Below are positions 40,900 to 50,928 of a stretch of DNA of 56,018 bases, in pieces. The notes below the pieces were generated by a model. The model was not told where the DNA came from, ran no database searches, and saw only the letters and a program-made list of their open reading frames with translations. The first letter of the stretch is position 1, and each line of letters starts with the position of its first letter. Source of the stretch: Prosthecobacter sp. (lineage in GTDB: Bacteria > Verrucomicrobiota > Verrucomicrobiia > Verrucomicrobiales > Verrucomicrobiaceae); the NCBI RefSeq assembly GCF_014879935.1, contig NZ_JACSRD010000189.1, positions 1 through 56,018 of the forward strand, given 5' to 3'. The position numbers and the translations under genes are program-made.

Positions 40900-42270
40900 A
40901 TGCAAACGGACCTCGCCACGCTCTCCCGCCGCCGCCTTCTCGGCTCGACGGCAATGGGACTCTCCAGTGTGGCGCTGTCGTCCCTGATGGCCGAGTCACG
41001 ATCCCATTTTCCCGCGAAGGCGAAGCGTGTGATCTGGCTCTTCATGCACGGCGGCCCCAGCCACGTCGATTTGTTCGACCTGAAGCCCGAACTCATCCGC
41101 CACGCGGGCAAACCGCTGCCAGACAGTTACGGTGCCGTCGAAACGCGGCGCAAAGTCGCGCAAAACCCGCTGCTGGCCCCGGTGAAGCGGTTTCGGACGC
41201 ACGGACAGAGTGGCATCGAAATCAGTGAGTTCCTTCCACACATGGCCGAACTCGCGGATGAAATGTGTGTCATCCGCAGCTGCCACGGTGACAGCGTGAA
41301 TCATCCGCAGTCGGTCTATCAGATGAACACCGGCTCCATTCAGATGGGAAAGCCGAGCATGGGAAGCTGGGTGGCCTACGGACTCGGTTCCGAAAACGCC
41401 GACATGCCCGCGTTCGTCGTGCTGCCCGATCCCGGTGGCGGTTTGAAAGGCGGCCCGCCCGCATGGGGCAGCGGCTTCCTGCCCGCGACCTATCAAGGCA
41501 CCACGATGCGTGCGGGCGAGAGTCCCATTCTCGATCTCCACGGCCCGCAGAGCATCGTGCGCCAGCGTGCCACGCTCGATCTCATCCAGCAGATGAATGC
41601 GCAGCATCAGGCGCGGCACGAAGCCGACAGCGAACTTGATGCCCGCATCCGCGCCTACGAGCTCGCCTTTCGCATGCAAAGCGCCGCTCCGGAAGCCGTG
41701 GACATCTCGCGTGAAACCGAGACCACCCAACGCATGTATGGCCTCGATCATCCGCAGACGAAAGAATTCGGCACGCGCTGCCTGCTCGCCCGTCGGATGA
41801 TCGAGCGCGGCGTGCGTTTTGTGCAGCTTTACTCCGGCGACACGAATGGCTGGGATGCCCATGAGAATGTGATGAAGAATCACAGCGACCTCTGTGCCCG
41901 CACCGACAAGCCCGTGGCCGGTTTGATTCGCGATTTGAAGCAACGCGGCCTGCTGGAAGACACGCTCGTCATCTGGGGCGGTGAATTCGGCCGCATGCCG
42001 ATGAGCGAGAAGGGCGTCGGCCGCGATCACAACCCGTGGGGCTACTCCACCGTGCTGTTTGGCGCGGGCGTGAAACATGGCCACGTTCATGGCGCCACAG
42101 ATGAGTTCGGCCTGCGTGCCGCCCAGGACAAAGTTCACGTCCACGACCTGCACGCCACGATCCTGCACACCCTTGGGATGGATCACGAACGCCTCACCTT
42201 CCGCCTCAACGGCCTCGACCAACGTCTGACCGGTGTGGAAGGTAACGTCGTCAAAGGCATCCTCGCATGA
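40900..42270 (+). CDS. DUF1501 protein, Tat-exported
   Basis: The 456-residue product starts with a twin-arginine signal (SRRRLLGSTAMGLSSVALSS). DUF1501 belongs to the alkaline-phosphatase-like fold; visible features are VIWLFMHGGPSHVDLFDLKP (about 42-61), the conserved NHPQSVYQMNTG and IWGGEFGRMP, and a final histidine-rich part (DHNPWGYSTVLFGAGVKHGH). The start at 40900 fits the Tat signal; the frame is also open from 40810. It overlaps the next gene by four bases (ATGA). In planctomycetes and verrucomicrobia these two families are nearly always neighbours; an extracytoplasmic role in polymer breakdown is suspected but unproven. Confidence 0.92.
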   Translation: MQTDLATLSRRRLLGSTAMGLSSVALSSLMAESRSHFPAKAKRVIWLFMHGGPSHVDLFDLKPELIRHAGKPLPDSYGAVETRRKVAQNPLLAPVKRFRTHGQSGIEISEFLPHMAELADEMCVIRSCHGDSVNHPQSVYQMNTGSIQMGKPSMGSWVAYGLGSENADMPAFVVLPDPGGGLKGGPPAWGSGFLPATYQGTTMRAGESPILDLHGPQSIVRQRATLDLIQQMNAQHQARHEADSELDARIRAYELAFRMQSAAPEAVDISRETETTQRMYGLDHPQTKEFGTRCLLARRMIERGVRFVQLYSGDTNGWDAHENVMKNHSDLCARTDKPVAGLIRDLKQRGLLEDTLVIWGGEFGRMPMSEKGVGRDHNPWGYSTVLFGAGVKHGHVHGATDEFGLRAAQDKVHVHDLHATILHTLGMDHERLTFRLNGLDQRLTGVEGNVVKGILA

Positions 42271-44024
42271 AGAACGCCTGGATCGCTCTGACGCTGCTGC
42301 TCGCGATGAATCACGCCCACGGCGTCGCCATTCGCGCCTCCAGCGATCCGGTGAAGGATGAACCGAAGATCACCGAGAAGGACAAGGACCACTGGGCTTT
42401 CAAACCGCTCGCGAATGCGGAATTCGAAGCGCGGAATGCGGATTGGCAGAAAGCGATCCGCGAACTCGATGCCCTGGCAAAAACAGAATCAAAAACGGCG
42501 GATGCGGCAACTTTGATTCGACGCATCACCTTCGATCTGACCGGCCTGCCGCCCACGCCGGAGGAGATTCGTGCGTTTCAGAATTCCGCACTCCGAAATC
42601 CGCATTCCGCATTCGAAGTGCTCGCGGACAAACTGCTCGCCTCTCCTGGTTATGGCGAGCACTGGGCCCAGTGGTGGCTCGATCTGGCACGCTACGCTGA
42701 CACGGACGGCTTCGAATACGATGCTGAGCGCGGTCGTGCCTGGCAGTATCGCGACTGGGTCATCGATGCGCTGAATCGCGACATGCCGTTCGATGAGTTC
42801 GTGCAGAAGCAGATTGCCGGGGATTTGATGGGCGATGAAACAGGCACCGGCTTTCTCTTTTCCGCGCCCGACATGCCGGATCTCAACAATCAAAACGAGC
42901 GCCGGCACGTGCTGCTCAACGACATCGCCACCGCCGTCGGTTCCGTGTGTTTCGGCCTCACTGTTGGGTGTGCGCAATGCCACGACCATCCTTACGATCC
43001 GATCAGCCAGGCCGACTTCTACCGCCTGCGGGCTTTCTTTGACAACACCGTGCTCCCAAAAGAGCGCAAGCCCCTCGGCCCCTTCGTGCGTGTCTTCACC
43101 GAAGGCGTTCCCGCGAGCACCGTGTTCGTGCGCGGCGACTTCAAACGCCCTGGCCCTGAGATTCAGCCCGCTTTTCCCCGTGTGTTCGGCAGCACACCCG
43201 CGAATGCCGACCGTCTCGAACTCGCAAAGTGGATCACGAGCAAAGACAACGCGCTTTTCCTGCGGGCGATGGCCAATCGCCTGTGGCAGCAGCATTTCGG
43301 CAAGCCGCTTGCGGCTGTTCCCGGCGATCTCGGTCATCAAGGTGAGGCACCGACGAATCCTGCGCTCCTCGACTGGCTCGCTGCCGAGCTGCCACGCCAA
43401 AACTGGAGCCTCAAACGCCTTCACAAGGCCATTGTGATGTCGAATTACTACCAGCAGGCCAACGCACCACGCAAACGCCTCACCGGCGAGATGCTGCGCG
43501 ACACGATGCTCGCGGTCAGCGGACGTTTGAATCCCAAAACCGGCGGCCCCGGCGTAAAACTGCCACTGCCGAAGGAAATCAGCGAGACGTTGATCAAAAA
43601 GCAGGCCGAACCGACCGCCGATGTCACCGAACACGACCGGCGCAGCATCTACACCTTCGCACGTCGCAACCTGCGTCAGCCGTTGTTCGAATTGTTCGAC
43701 CGTCCCGACGCGCAGATCAGTTGCGCCCGCCGCAACACTTCCACCACCGCCCCACAGGCGCTCATGCTTCTGAATTCCGAGTTCGCCCACGACATCGCGG
43801 CGAAAATTGCCGCTGATTTGACCGAGAAGCACGGTTCCGACGCCTCCGCACTCATCACGGCCGCCACCTTGCGCTGTTTGTCGCGTGAAGCCAAGAAGCA
43901 AGAAATCGACGCGGGGCAAAGATTTCTGCAAAAGCAGACCAAGCTCACTTCCAGCTTCCGCGATGCATTCGCGGATTACTGCCTCGCCTTGCTGAATTCG
44001 AACGAGTTCCTCTACATCGACTGA
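42267..44024 (+). CDS. DUF1549/DUF1553 protein with a CxxCH motif
   Basis: The 585-residue product has a signal peptide (MKNAWIALTLLLAMNHAHG), then DUF1549 (about 85-300) with FDLTGLPPTPEE, LLASPGYGEHW and a haem-type CAQCH in GLTVGCAQCHDHPYDPI (about 233), and DUF1553 (about 320-570) with DRLELAKWIT, RQPLFELFDRPD and TAPQALMLLNSEF. The usual N-terminal cytochrome c domain of longer relatives is missing. It overlaps the DUF1501 gene by four bases, with the DUF1501 gene first, whereas the reverse order is more common. Two stretches near residues 50-60 and 105-118 are encoded by ATTCCGCATTC-like repeats. Confidence 0.92.
   Translation: MKNAWIALTLLLAMNHAHGVAIRASSDPVKDEPKITEKDKDHWAFKPLANAEFEARNADWQKAIRELDALAKTESKTADAATLIRRITFDLTGLPPTPEEIRAFQNSALRNPHSAFEVLADKLLASPGYGEHWAQWWLDLARYADTDGFEYDAERGRAWQYRDWVIDALNRDMPFDEFVQKQIAGDLMGDETGTGFLFSAPDMPDLNNQNERRHVLLNDIATAVGSVCFGLTVGCAQCHDHPYDPISQADFYRLRAFFDNTVLPKERKPLGPFVRVFTEGVPASTVFVRGDFKRPGPEIQPAFPRVFGSTPANADRLELAKWITSKDNALFLRAMANRLWQQHFGKPLAAVPGDLGHQGEAPTNPALLDWLAAELPRQNWSLKRLHKAIVMSNYYQQANAPRKRLTGEMLRDTMLAVSGRLNPKTGGPGVKLPLPKEISETLIKKQAEPTADVTEHDRRSIYTFARRNLRQPLFELFDRPDAQISCARRNTSTTAPQALMLLNSEFAHDIAAKIAADLTEKHGSDASALITAATLRCLSREAKKQEIDAGQRFLQKQTKLTSSFRDAFADYCLALLNSNEFLYID
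42411..42446. repeat. Copy 1 of a GGAATGCGGAT-type repeat inside the DUF1549 gene
   Basis: This stretch is built from GAATGCGGAATTC and GCGGAATGCGGATT units. It is inverted relative to the similar stretch at 42581-42617 and encodes ANAEFEARNADW. Confidence 0.5.
42581..42617. repeat. Copy 2 of the repeat, opposite orientation, inside the DUF1549 gene
   Basis: GAATTCCGCACTCCG, AATCCGCATTCCG and CATTCGAA follow each other. They encode QNSALRNPHSAFE, a stretch slightly longer than the loop usually found between the LTGLPPTPEE and LLASP motifs of the family. It looks like a small in-frame repeat insertion. Confidence 0.55.
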
Positions 44025-44100
44025 GGGATGGAAAAAAGGCTGCCAACGCCGAAGGCCAGCCATCCAAGAGAGGCGCAAAGGCGTTTCATCGTCCGGATTC

Positions 44101-45075
44101 ATGTCAAAACTTCAACTCAGCACCTTTCCAGACGGTTCCGCCTCGCGAGCTGAGCTGGCAGCATTTTTGAAGCGGCATGATCCGGCTCCAGGGGGGATCG
44201 AGTGGGAGCAGCGAATGCGCTTTTGGTGGGATGAAAACCCGGCGGCGGCGGAAAGTGACGAGCGTGGGCGATGGGTGCATGACGAAGGGCGTCTGGTCGG
44301 CTTTGGGGGCTCCATTCCCATTCTGTATGCCTGGCAGGGGAAGCCGGTCGTCGCTGTTGCGGCCACCACGCTTTGTGTGGACCCAGATTTTCCACGAGGC
44401 GCCGCTCTGATGTTCCTCAAACAACGTGCCGTGGCCGAGCATCACCTGATCACGCACACCACTCCCAATCCGCGTGTGCAGGAGGCGCTGCTCTCCCTGG
44501 GAGCCCGTGCAGAGACGACGATCACACGGCACTTTTTCCCTGCCGGGGCGGCTTCGTGGCTGCGCGGACGCGCCTATTGGCCGGCGCTGCCGGCTGACAA
44601 GCACCTCGTGACGGGCCCCCAGGAGATTCATTCGCTGAAGCAAGCCTACAGGCACAAGGACCGCCTCGAAAAGTGGATCACCCCGGAGTATCTGCGGTGG
44701 TTTTGCTCTTCGCCCATGCGTCCGCATCATTTGGTTGGCGCGGTCGATGCACGCAACACGCTGAGTTCCTATCTGCTGGTGACACCTCGGCGGATCAAAG
44801 GCTTGCGGAGCTGGGATGTCATCGAGACGTTCACGACAGAGGAAGACGACACTGAGCTGCTGGCGTTGATCGGAACGCTGGTGAAGGATCCTGCGCTGCT
44901 TCCAGGAGGTGCTGCCGTGGTCACAGGCGCTGCGTTTGCCGACGATCCCACTTGGGATGGTGCTCCAGCGATGCTCAGGCGGCGGCAGCAGGTCTGCCAT
45001 TTCTTTTTGTTGCCCGAACCATTGCGCCACGTGCCCAAACACACTGTCATGGCAGAGGGGGACCTCGGCTTGTGA
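44101..45075 (+). CDS. GNAT-like acetyltransferase, function unknown
   Basis: The 324-residue product looks like a two-part GNAT-fold protein. The first half has WWDENPAAAESDERGRWVHD, a strand with LVGFGGSIPILYAW, and VVAVAATTLCVDPDFPRGAA followed by LMFLKQRAV, which resembles the acetyl-CoA strand and loop without the classical QxxGxG/A. The second half (about 170-324) has LRWFCSSPMRPHHLVGAVDA and a regular beta-rich end. The substrate is unknown. The start at 44101 directly follows a short gap after the DUF1549 gene. It ends 42 bases before RNase P RNA, which is encoded on the other strand, and a hairpin lies between them. Confidence 0.7.
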   Translation: MSKLQLSTFPDGSASRAELAAFLKRHDPAPGGIEWEQRMRFWWDENPAAAESDERGRWVHDEGRLVGFGGSIPILYAWQGKPVVAVAATTLCVDPDFPRGAALMFLKQRAVAEHHLITHTTPNPRVQEALLSLGARAETTITRHFFPAGAASWLRGRAYWPALPADKHLVTGPQEIHSLKQAYRHKDRLEKWITPEYLRWFCSSPMRPHHLVGAVDARNTLSSYLLVTPRRIKGLRSWDVIETFTTEEDDTELLALIGTLVKDPALLPGGAAVVTGAAFADDPTWDGAPAMLRRRQQVCHFFLLPEPLRHVPKHTVMAEGDLGL

Positions 45076-45084
45076 GAGAAAGGC

Positions 45085-45114
45085 GAAGGCGCCGGGATTT
45101 CTCCCGACGCCTTC
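45085..45114. terminator. Hairpin between the GNAT-like gene and rnpB
   Basis: GAAGGCG-C-CGGGA pairs with TCCCG-A-CGCCTTC around a short loop: 12 pairs and one C-A mismatch. It lies just past the ends of two converging transcripts and may stop both. No strong T run follows on either strand, so the call is moderate. Confidence 0.5.
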
Positions 45115-45116
45115 AT

Positions 45117-45552
45117 GTGGATCGGCCCTCATAAGCCGGATTCTGTGTCCCCGATGCCTTGCGGCACCTGGCTGTGATCATTTATCTGTCAGGCTGAGCG
45201 ACCAGCCCGCCCCTGCTCGCGCAGTGGTGCGACTATTACCCGGAGCTATCCGTCCCTTGCGGGACTTGTGGCCAGGCGGGCCGTTTCTCCTGTTCTGTCT
45301 TGCACCGCATGAGGTTTGTCGTGCCCCCTTCCTCGCGGTCGGGGCGGTGGGCTCTTACCCCGCCGTTTCACCCTTACCCGTCCTTCGCTCTTGCGAGCTA
45401 CGGAGGGCGGTTTGTTTTCTGTGACACTGTCTGTGACCGCGGCTTGCACCGCAGCCCCCACGCTTTCACGTGGCATGCTGCCTTGTGGTGTCCGGACTTT
45501 CCTCTGGCATCCGCCTTGCGACGAAAACCAGCGATCACTCCGGCCGACCCAG
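45117..45552 (-). ncRNA. rnpB: RNase P RNA, bacterial type A
   Basis: On the minus strand the conserved 5' core AGGAAAGTCCGGAC with ACCACAAGGCAG and the 3' core ACAGAATCCGGCTTA are both present about 370 bases apart, as expected for helix P4. The ends pair as P1 (GGGTCGGCC near 45550 with GGCCGATCC near 45119). The RNA is the catalytic part of RNase P, which trims tRNA precursors. The exact ends are set by the P1 pairing and may be off by a few bases. Confidence 0.95.
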
Positions 45553-45596
45553 GCTGAGACTAACGAGTGCCGCCCCGAAGGGCAAGACGGGATTGT

Positions 45597-47123
45597 TTAC
45601 TCCTCGTTCTTTCCCTTCTTCTTTCGCGGCTCCTCGGGCAGGGGCTGGCCTTTCTGTGCGGCCTCCCATTCGGCGTAGCCTTTGTTTTTGCGGCTGCCGA
45701 GATACTTGTAGGTGTCGAAGATGGCTTCGTTGCCAAGCGCCCGCGGATCTTTTTCGTCCTTGAGCATGCCTTCCATCCTGGCGCGCAGTTCCTTCTTTGT
45801 GGCGGCGAATTTTGGATCTGAGGCCAGGTTCTTCAGGCATTCCGGGTCCTTCTGGAGATCGTAGAGCTCTTCCTCAGCGCGATAGGCAAATGCGAGTTCA
45901 TAGAATGGCCCTTTGTTCTCCACGAGGAACGCCTTGGTCGGGCCGTCATCGCAGTTGCGATAGCCGGTCTCTGGATTGCCGGCGGGCCAGCGTTCCGGAT
46001 GATAGTTGTGGCTGTAAAAGAACTCGGGCGTGCGGATCGCGCGCACGGGATAGCCCCAGTCGTTCGGGCGTCCGATGTCATGCCGTTCCTTGCCTGCGAG
46101 CATGGTTTTACGGTCTTCCACAAAGCCGTTCTTGTCGCTCTTCAGGATGTTCACCAGGCTTTTGCCGCTCATCTGCTCATGAACTGGGAGGCCGGCGAGT
46201 TCAAGGTACGTGGGCGCGAAGTCACGGACATTGATGAAGTCCTCGACGACTCGGCCCGGCTTGATGCCTTTGCCCCAGCGCATCGCCAGAGGCAGATGAT
46301 AACCGTCTTCATAAATCTGACCCTTCACACGTGGGAAGGGCATGCCGTGGTCCGAGGTGATGACGACGAGCGTGTCTTCGAGCAGTCCTTCCTTCTTCAA
46401 CAGATCAAGCGTGCGCCCGATCTGCTGATCGCCCCACTCGACCTCAATCGCATAATCGGCCAGATCACCGCGCACGGTGGGATTGTCAGGAAAATAGCCG
46501 GGCACTTTCACGTCTTCGAGTTTCTTGCCCAGACGCACGCCGGAATCGAGCTCATAGCCGCGGTGCGGTTCCTTGAAGCCCATCCAGAAGCAGAAGGGTT
46601 TCGTCTGGTCACGCTGGGTCAGGAAGGCTTCGAAATTGCGCGCATAGTCATTCGTGCCGATGCCTTTGGCCGGCGGCTTTTGGGTGAACTCATCGAATGA
46701 CGGCCCGGCAGGATTGCGTGTGCGGCCTTCCAGTTTGAAATCGCCCGGACCCCAGCCCTTGCCGGTCAATCCGACATTGTAGCCGCTCTTTTCGAGCAGA
46801 TCGGGATACACGGCGAACTTCGGCGGGAAGATGCCTCCATGACAGACGGCCTCCTCAAGCTGCCAGGAGTTGCGACCCGTGAGGATCGTGGCGCGGCACG
46901 GGCTGCACTTCGGATTCGAGGTGAAGGCGTTCTTGAACAGCACGCCTTCCCTGGCCACACGGTCAAAATTCGGGGTCTTCACCCAGTCGCATCCATAAGC
47001 ACCCGCATGCTGCCAGCCCCAGTCGTCGAAGATGATGAACAGGATGTTGGGACGCGGCGCTTCAGCGGCATGGGAGGTCGGAATCCACGTCAGGGCGAAA
47101 AGCAGGGTCAGAAGCAGCTTCAT
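45597..47123 (-). CDS. Exported sulfatase (type I, formylglycine-dependent)
   Basis: The 508-residue product has a signal peptide (MKLLLTLLFALTWIPTSHAA), metal-binding aspartates in FIIFDDWGW (D33, D34) and the sulfatase signature CSPCRATILTGR, with C73 as the residue converted to formylglycine (CxPxR). Further conserved blocks are VGLTGKGWGPGD, DTLVVITSDHGMPFPRVKG and LELAGLP. The pattern after the signature (GRNSWQLEEAVCHGG) resembles heparan N-sulfatase-like family S1_8, though the substrate cannot be fixed. The start at 47123 matches the signal peptide; the frame runs upstream into gcvP. No maturase gene lies in the window. The C-terminus is lysine-rich. Verrucomicrobia use many such enzymes on algal and host sulfated polymers. 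Confidence 0.93.
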   Translation of the reverse strand: MKLLLTLLFALTWIPTSHAAEAPRPNILFIIFDDWGWQHAGAYGCDWVKTPNFDRVAREGVLFKNAFTSNPKCSPCRATILTGRNSWQLEEAVCHGGIFPPKFAVYPDLLEKSGYNVGLTGKGWGPGDFKLEGRTRNPAGPSFDEFTQKPPAKGIGTNDYARNFEAFLTQRDQTKPFCFWMGFKEPHRGYELDSGVRLGKKLEDVKVPGYFPDNPTVRGDLADYAIEVEWGDQQIGRTLDLLKKEGLLEDTLVVITSDHGMPFPRVKGQIYEDGYHLPLAMRWGKGIKPGRVVEDFINVRDFAPTYLELAGLPVHEQMSGKSLVNILKSDKNGFVEDRKTMLAGKERHDIGRPNDWGYPVRAIRTPEFFYSHNYHPERWPAGNPETGYRNCDDGPTKAFLVENKGPFYELAFAYRAEEELYDLQKDPECLKNLASDPKFAATKKELRARMEGMLKDEKDPRALGNEAIFDTYKYLGSRKNKGYAEWEAAQKGQPLPEEPRKKKGKNEE

Positions 47124-47155
47124 GGGCGCTGAAACGCGCATGAAGGCCAGGCCTA

Positions 47156-49984
47156 TCAATTCGCCGCCGCTTCCTCGACACTCACACAGGTGCAGACGAG
47201 ATGGCGGTCGCCATAGACGTTGTCGATTCGTGAAACCGGCGGCCAGTACTTGCTCTCCTGCACCCACGGCAGGGGGAATGCGGCCACCTCGCGCGTGTAG
47301 GCATGCGGCCAGTCACTTTTGGTGACAGCGGCCGCGGTGTGCGGCGCTTGTTTGAGCGTGTTGTCAGTGGGGTGATACTGGCTGCTCTCCACGCCGATCA
47401 TCTCGGCATGGATGCACTGCATGGCCTCGCAGAAGCGGTCCAGCTCGGCTTTGCTCTCGCTCTCCGTCGGCTCGATCATCAGCGTGCCCGCCACCGGCCA
47501 GCTCATCGTCGGCGCGTGATAACCGAAGTCCATGAGGCGCTTCGCCACGTCTTCGACCGTGACTTTGTGGAAGTGGCTGAAATCGAGGATGCATTCGTGG
47601 GCGACGAAGCCCTTGGAGCCTTTGTAGAGCGTGGGGAAGTTCGTCTCGAGCTTCTTCGCGACGTAGTTCGCATTCAGGATCGCGAAGCGGGTGGCATCAA
47701 CGATGCGCGGACCCATCATCGCGATGTACATCCACGAAATGGTGCAAATGCTGGCGCTGCCCCATGGCGCGGAGCACACGGCGCCTTCATGGCGCTCCTC
47801 AGTCCAGGTGTGATGACCGGGCAGATGCGGCCGCAGATGCGCGGCGACTGCGATCGGGCCCACGCCCGGCCCGCCGCCACCGTGCGGGATGCAGAAGGTT
47901 TTGTGCAGGTTGAGATGGCAAACGTCCGCGCCGATGCGTCCGGGCGAGGTGAGACCGACCTGGGCGTTCATGTTGGCACCGTCCATGTAAACCTGGCCGC
48001 CGTGCTCATGCGTGAGCTGGCAAATCTCGATGATCGACTCCTCAAACACACCGTGGGTGGACGGATAGGTGATCATGAGCGCCGCCACCTTGCCTTTGTG
48101 GGCCTCCAGCTTCGTTTTGAGGTCATCGAGGGCCACGTTGCCTTGGTTGTCACAAGCAACGGGCACCACGTTGAAGCCGCACATCACGGCACTGGCTGGA
48201 TTGGTGCCATGTGCGGAGGTCGGAATGAGGCAAACGTCGCGATGATCCTCCCCGCGTGCGGCGTGGAAGCGTTTGATCGCAAGAAGGCCGGCGTATTCGC
48301 CCTGTGAGCCGGCATTTGGCTGCAGAGAGACCGCATCGAAGCCGGTGCACTCAGCGAGCCAGGCCTCCAGATCGCCGAACATCGTGCGGTAGCCCTCGGA
48401 CTGATCGCGGGGGCAGAAAGGATGCAGTCCGTTCACCTCCGCCCAGCTGAGCGGCATCATTTCCGCCGCCGCGTTCAGCTTCATCGTGCACGAGCCAAGC
48501 GGGATCATGCTGCGGTTCAGCGCGATGTCTTTCGACTCCAGGCGATGCAGGTAGCGCATCATCTCTGTCTCGGAGTGGTATGAATTGAAAACCGGATGCG
48601 TCAGAAACCCCGAAGCGCGGTGATGCGACGCGGAGCAGTGCAGGTGATGCGCATCATCGAGCACCGGTTTCTGCTGTGCCTTCGAAATGCCAAACGCGGT
48701 GAGGAGATTGAGCAACTCCTCCTCGCGCACACGCTCATCAAGCGCGATGCCGACAGTGGTGTCGTCGATTCTGCGCAAGTTGATGCCAAACAGCAGGGCG
48801 CGCTTGAGAATGTCGTCGGCGCTGCGAACGCGAATGCTGATCGTGTCGAAAAAGTCATCGCTGAGCACGTCCAGCCCGGCGCGAAGCAGCTCACCCGCCA
48901 GCCAGACGGCCGCGCCATGCACACGATGCGCGATCGCCTTCAGTCCCTGCGGGCCATGGTAAACCGCATACATCGACGCCATCACCGCGAGCAGGACCTG
49001 GGCGGTGCAGATGTTGCTGGTGGCCTTTTCACGACGGATGTGCTGCTCACGTGTCTGCAAAGAAAGACGATAAGCGGGCTTGCCGGACGCATCTTTGGAC
49101 ACGCCGATCAGTCGTCCTGGCAGACGCCGCTTCAGCGCGTCTTTGACCGCCATGAACGCCGCATGCGGACCTCCGAAGCCAAGAGGCACGCCTAAACGCT
49201 GGCTGTTGCCCACGCAGATGTCCGCGCCGAACTCCCCTGGCGGGCGCAAAACGGTGAGCGCGAGCAAGTCTGCGCTCACGACGAGCAAAGCGCCGGCTTC
49301 ATGAACTTCAGTGGCAAGCTCGGCGTGATCATGAATGACTCCAAGCGTGTCCGGATACTGCACCAGCACGGCGGCGAGGCCTTTGGTGCCATCGTGCCTC
49401 CATTTCATCGCGTCACCGACCTCCACGCGGATGCCGAGCGCGTCCATACGCGTGCGCACGACCGCGATGCAATGCGGATGGCATTTGTCGGAGACAAACA
49501 CCCACGCCGCACCGGGAACTTGAGCCACGGCGAGACCGAGCGCCTCGGCGCAGGCGGTGCCTTCATCGAGCAGCGACGCGTTGGCAACATCCAGCGCCGT
49601 CAGATCGCGGATCATCGTCTGGAAATTGATCAGCGCCTCCAGACGCCCCTGAGCGATCTCGGCCTGATAGGGCGTGTAGGCGGTGTACCAGCCCGGATTT
49701 TCGAGAATGTTCCGCTGAATCACCGGCGGCGTGAAAGTGTCGTGATATCCGAGTCCAATGAACGAGCGCAAAACCTTGTTCCGGCCCATGATCTGGCGCA
49801 TGCGGCGCAGCGCCTGCTCCTCGCTGAGCGGCGGCGGCAATGTCAGTCCCTCGCGCACCCGGATGCCCTCAGGCACCACCTTGTCGATCAATTCATCGAG
49901 CGTTTTGAAGCCAAGCGTTTGCAGCATGCTCTCCGCCTCGGCGGCGGAAGGGCCAATGTGACGGCGGGAGAAATTCGTGGGCAT
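47156..49984 (-). CDS. gcvP: Glycine dehydrogenase (decarboxylating), P protein
   Basis: The 942-residue product is the single-chain form of the P protein. The N-terminal half carries [15 protein letters not shown] and the catalytically inactive repeat. The C-terminal half has the pyridoxal-phosphate lysine K695 in [18 protein letters not shown], with the cofactor-contact block [11 protein letters not shown] before it. It decarboxylates glycine and transfers the aminomethyl group to the lipoyl arm of GcvH. It is last in the minus-strand gcv cluster, 48 bases past the hydroxylase gene. No frameshift is seen. Confidence 0.97.
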   Translation of the reverse strand: MPTNFSRRHIGPSAAEAESMLQTLGFKTLDELIDKVVPEGIRVREGLTLPPPLSEEQALRRMRQIMGRNKVLRSFIGLGYHDTFTPPVIQRNILENPGWYTAYTPYQAEIAQGRLEALINFQTMIRDLTALDVANASLLDEGTACAEALGLAVAQVPGAAWVFVSDKCHPHCIAVVRTRMDALGIRVEVGDAMKWRHDGTKGLAAVLVQYPDTLGVIHDHAELATEVHEAGALLVVSADLLALTVLRPPGEFGADICVGNSQRLGVPLGFGGPHAAFMAVKDALKRRLPGRLIGVSKDASGKPAYRLSLQTREQHIRREKATSNICTAQVLLAVMASMYAVYHGPQGLKAIAHRVHGAAVWLAGELLRAGLDVLSDDFFDTISIRVRSADDILKRALLFGINLRRIDDTTVGIALDERVREEELLNLLTAFGISKAQQKPVLDDAHHLHCSASHHRASGFLTHPVFNSYHSETEMMRYLHRLESKDIALNRSMIPLGSCTMKLNAAAEMMPLSWAEVNGLHPFCPRDQSEGYRTMFGDLEAWLAECTGFDAVSLQPNAGSQGEYAGLLAIKRFHAARGEDHRDVCLIPTSAHGTNPASAVMCGFNVVPVACDNQGNVALDDLKTKLEAHKGKVAALMITYPSTHGVFEESIIEICQLTHEHGGQVYMDGANMNAQVGLTSPGRIGADVCHLNLHKTFCIPHGGGGPGVGPIAVAAHLRPHLPGHHTWTEERHEGAVCSAPWGSASICTISWMYIAMMGPRIVDATRFAILNANYVAKKLETNFPTLYKGSKGFVAHECILDFSHFHKVTVEDVAKRLMDFGYHAPTMSWPVAGTLMIEPTESESKAELDRFCEAMQCIHAEMIGVESSQYHPTDNTLKQAPHTAAAVTKSDWPHAYTREVAAFPLPWVQESKYWPPVSRIDNVYGDRHLVCTCVSVEEAAAN

Positions 49985-50032
49985 TCGGGGGCGGGCGTTT
50001 CGGGCGGAACGGTAACAAGCCGCGGCCCGGTG

Positions 50033-50857
50033 TCACTTCCCAAACAGCGCCCAGAATTTTTTCTCCGATGCCTTCTGCTTGCCCTTGGCCTCACGCAGGA
50101 ACGGCGCGAGCGAGGCGAGGTTCATGATCCAGTGATTGATCAGATTGAAAGGCCGGCGCAGCGGACGCTCGAAATCGACGAAGAGCACCACGCGGTAGCC
50201 GTCCGTGTCGTTCCACACCTCGTGGTTGTAGGTGTCGTCAAAAATCACCGCCTTGCCCTCCTGCCAGGCATAGACCTGGTCGGCGATGCGGATGCGGCAC
50301 ATGTGGCGCGGCTCCGGCACCATCAGGCCCAGGTGAAGACGCAAAACGCCGGCCCACGGCCCACGATGATGCGGAATGTGCTTCCTGGGCGAAAGGATCG
50401 AGAAGAAACCCGTGGTGCAGCCGGGGATCATTTCGAGCACCTTCATCGTCTCCGGGCAGTGGCGGGCATTTTCCTCGCAATCCATGCCCACGCCTTTGAG
50501 AAAGAAAGTCTTCCACTGGTCATCGCCCTGGATCATGCCGACTTCCTTCACGATGTCCTGGAAGCTCGGCATCGCGTCGCGATATTTCATCACCGCATCC
50601 AGTTCGGCGCGGACCTTCTGCCAGTTCGCCTCCACCTGTGTCACCCATGGAAAATGCCGCGAGTCATAGATCGGCGGATCACCCTGGATCGAACAGTGGG
50701 CCAGCACCGCCTCCACGATGTCCTGGAGCTTGTCGGTCAGGCTTTCGAGCCAGCCTTTGGCCGCGAAGGTGCGGTGGCGGCGGTGGTAGGCACCAATGGG
50801 CTTCAGGTCGAAGCCCTCGGGGACAGTGGCGACAGGGGAAGACGCTTCAGATGACAT
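50033..50857 (-). CDS. Aspartyl/asparaginyl beta-hydroxylase-type dioxygenase
   Basis: The 274-residue product has the Fe(II)/2-oxoglutarate-dependent hydroxylase block of this family: HIPHHRGPWAGVLRLHLGL (about 160-178; H160, H163 and H164 are candidate ligands), VIFDDTYNHEVWND with H212, and the oxoglutarate-binding arginine near R222 (GYRVVLFVDF). Related proteins hydroxylate protein side chains or lipid A acyl chains (LpxO type). The C-terminus after about 235 is basic and may contact membrane or RNA. It lies between gcvH and gcvP on the same strand with short gaps (71 and 48 bases), an unusual place for this enzyme. Confidence 0.88.
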   Translation of the reverse strand: MSSEASSPVATVPEGFDLKPIGAYHRRHRTFAAKGWLESLTDKLQDIVEAVLAHCSIQGDPPIYDSRHFPWVTQVEANWQKVRAELDAVMKYRDAMPSFQDIVKEVGMIQGDDQWKTFFLKGVGMDCEENARHCPETMKVLEMIPGCTTGFFSILSPRKHIPHHRGPWAGVLRLHLGLMVPEPRHMCRIRIADQVYAWQEGKAVIFDDTYNHEVWNDTDGYRVVLFVDFERPLRRPFNLINHWIMNLASLAPFLREAKGKQKASEKKFWALFGK

Positions 50858-50928
50858 GGTTCAAAGGCAGCCATGAGTAACGAATCCGTCACCTTTTGCA
50901 GCCAAAAACAGCACGCCAAATTTGCGCG

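Noticed and set aside
47303..48307. A 334-codon plus-strand frame opposite gcvP
   Set aside because: GcvP is complete and conserved on the other strand. The plus-strand reading shows no family pattern.
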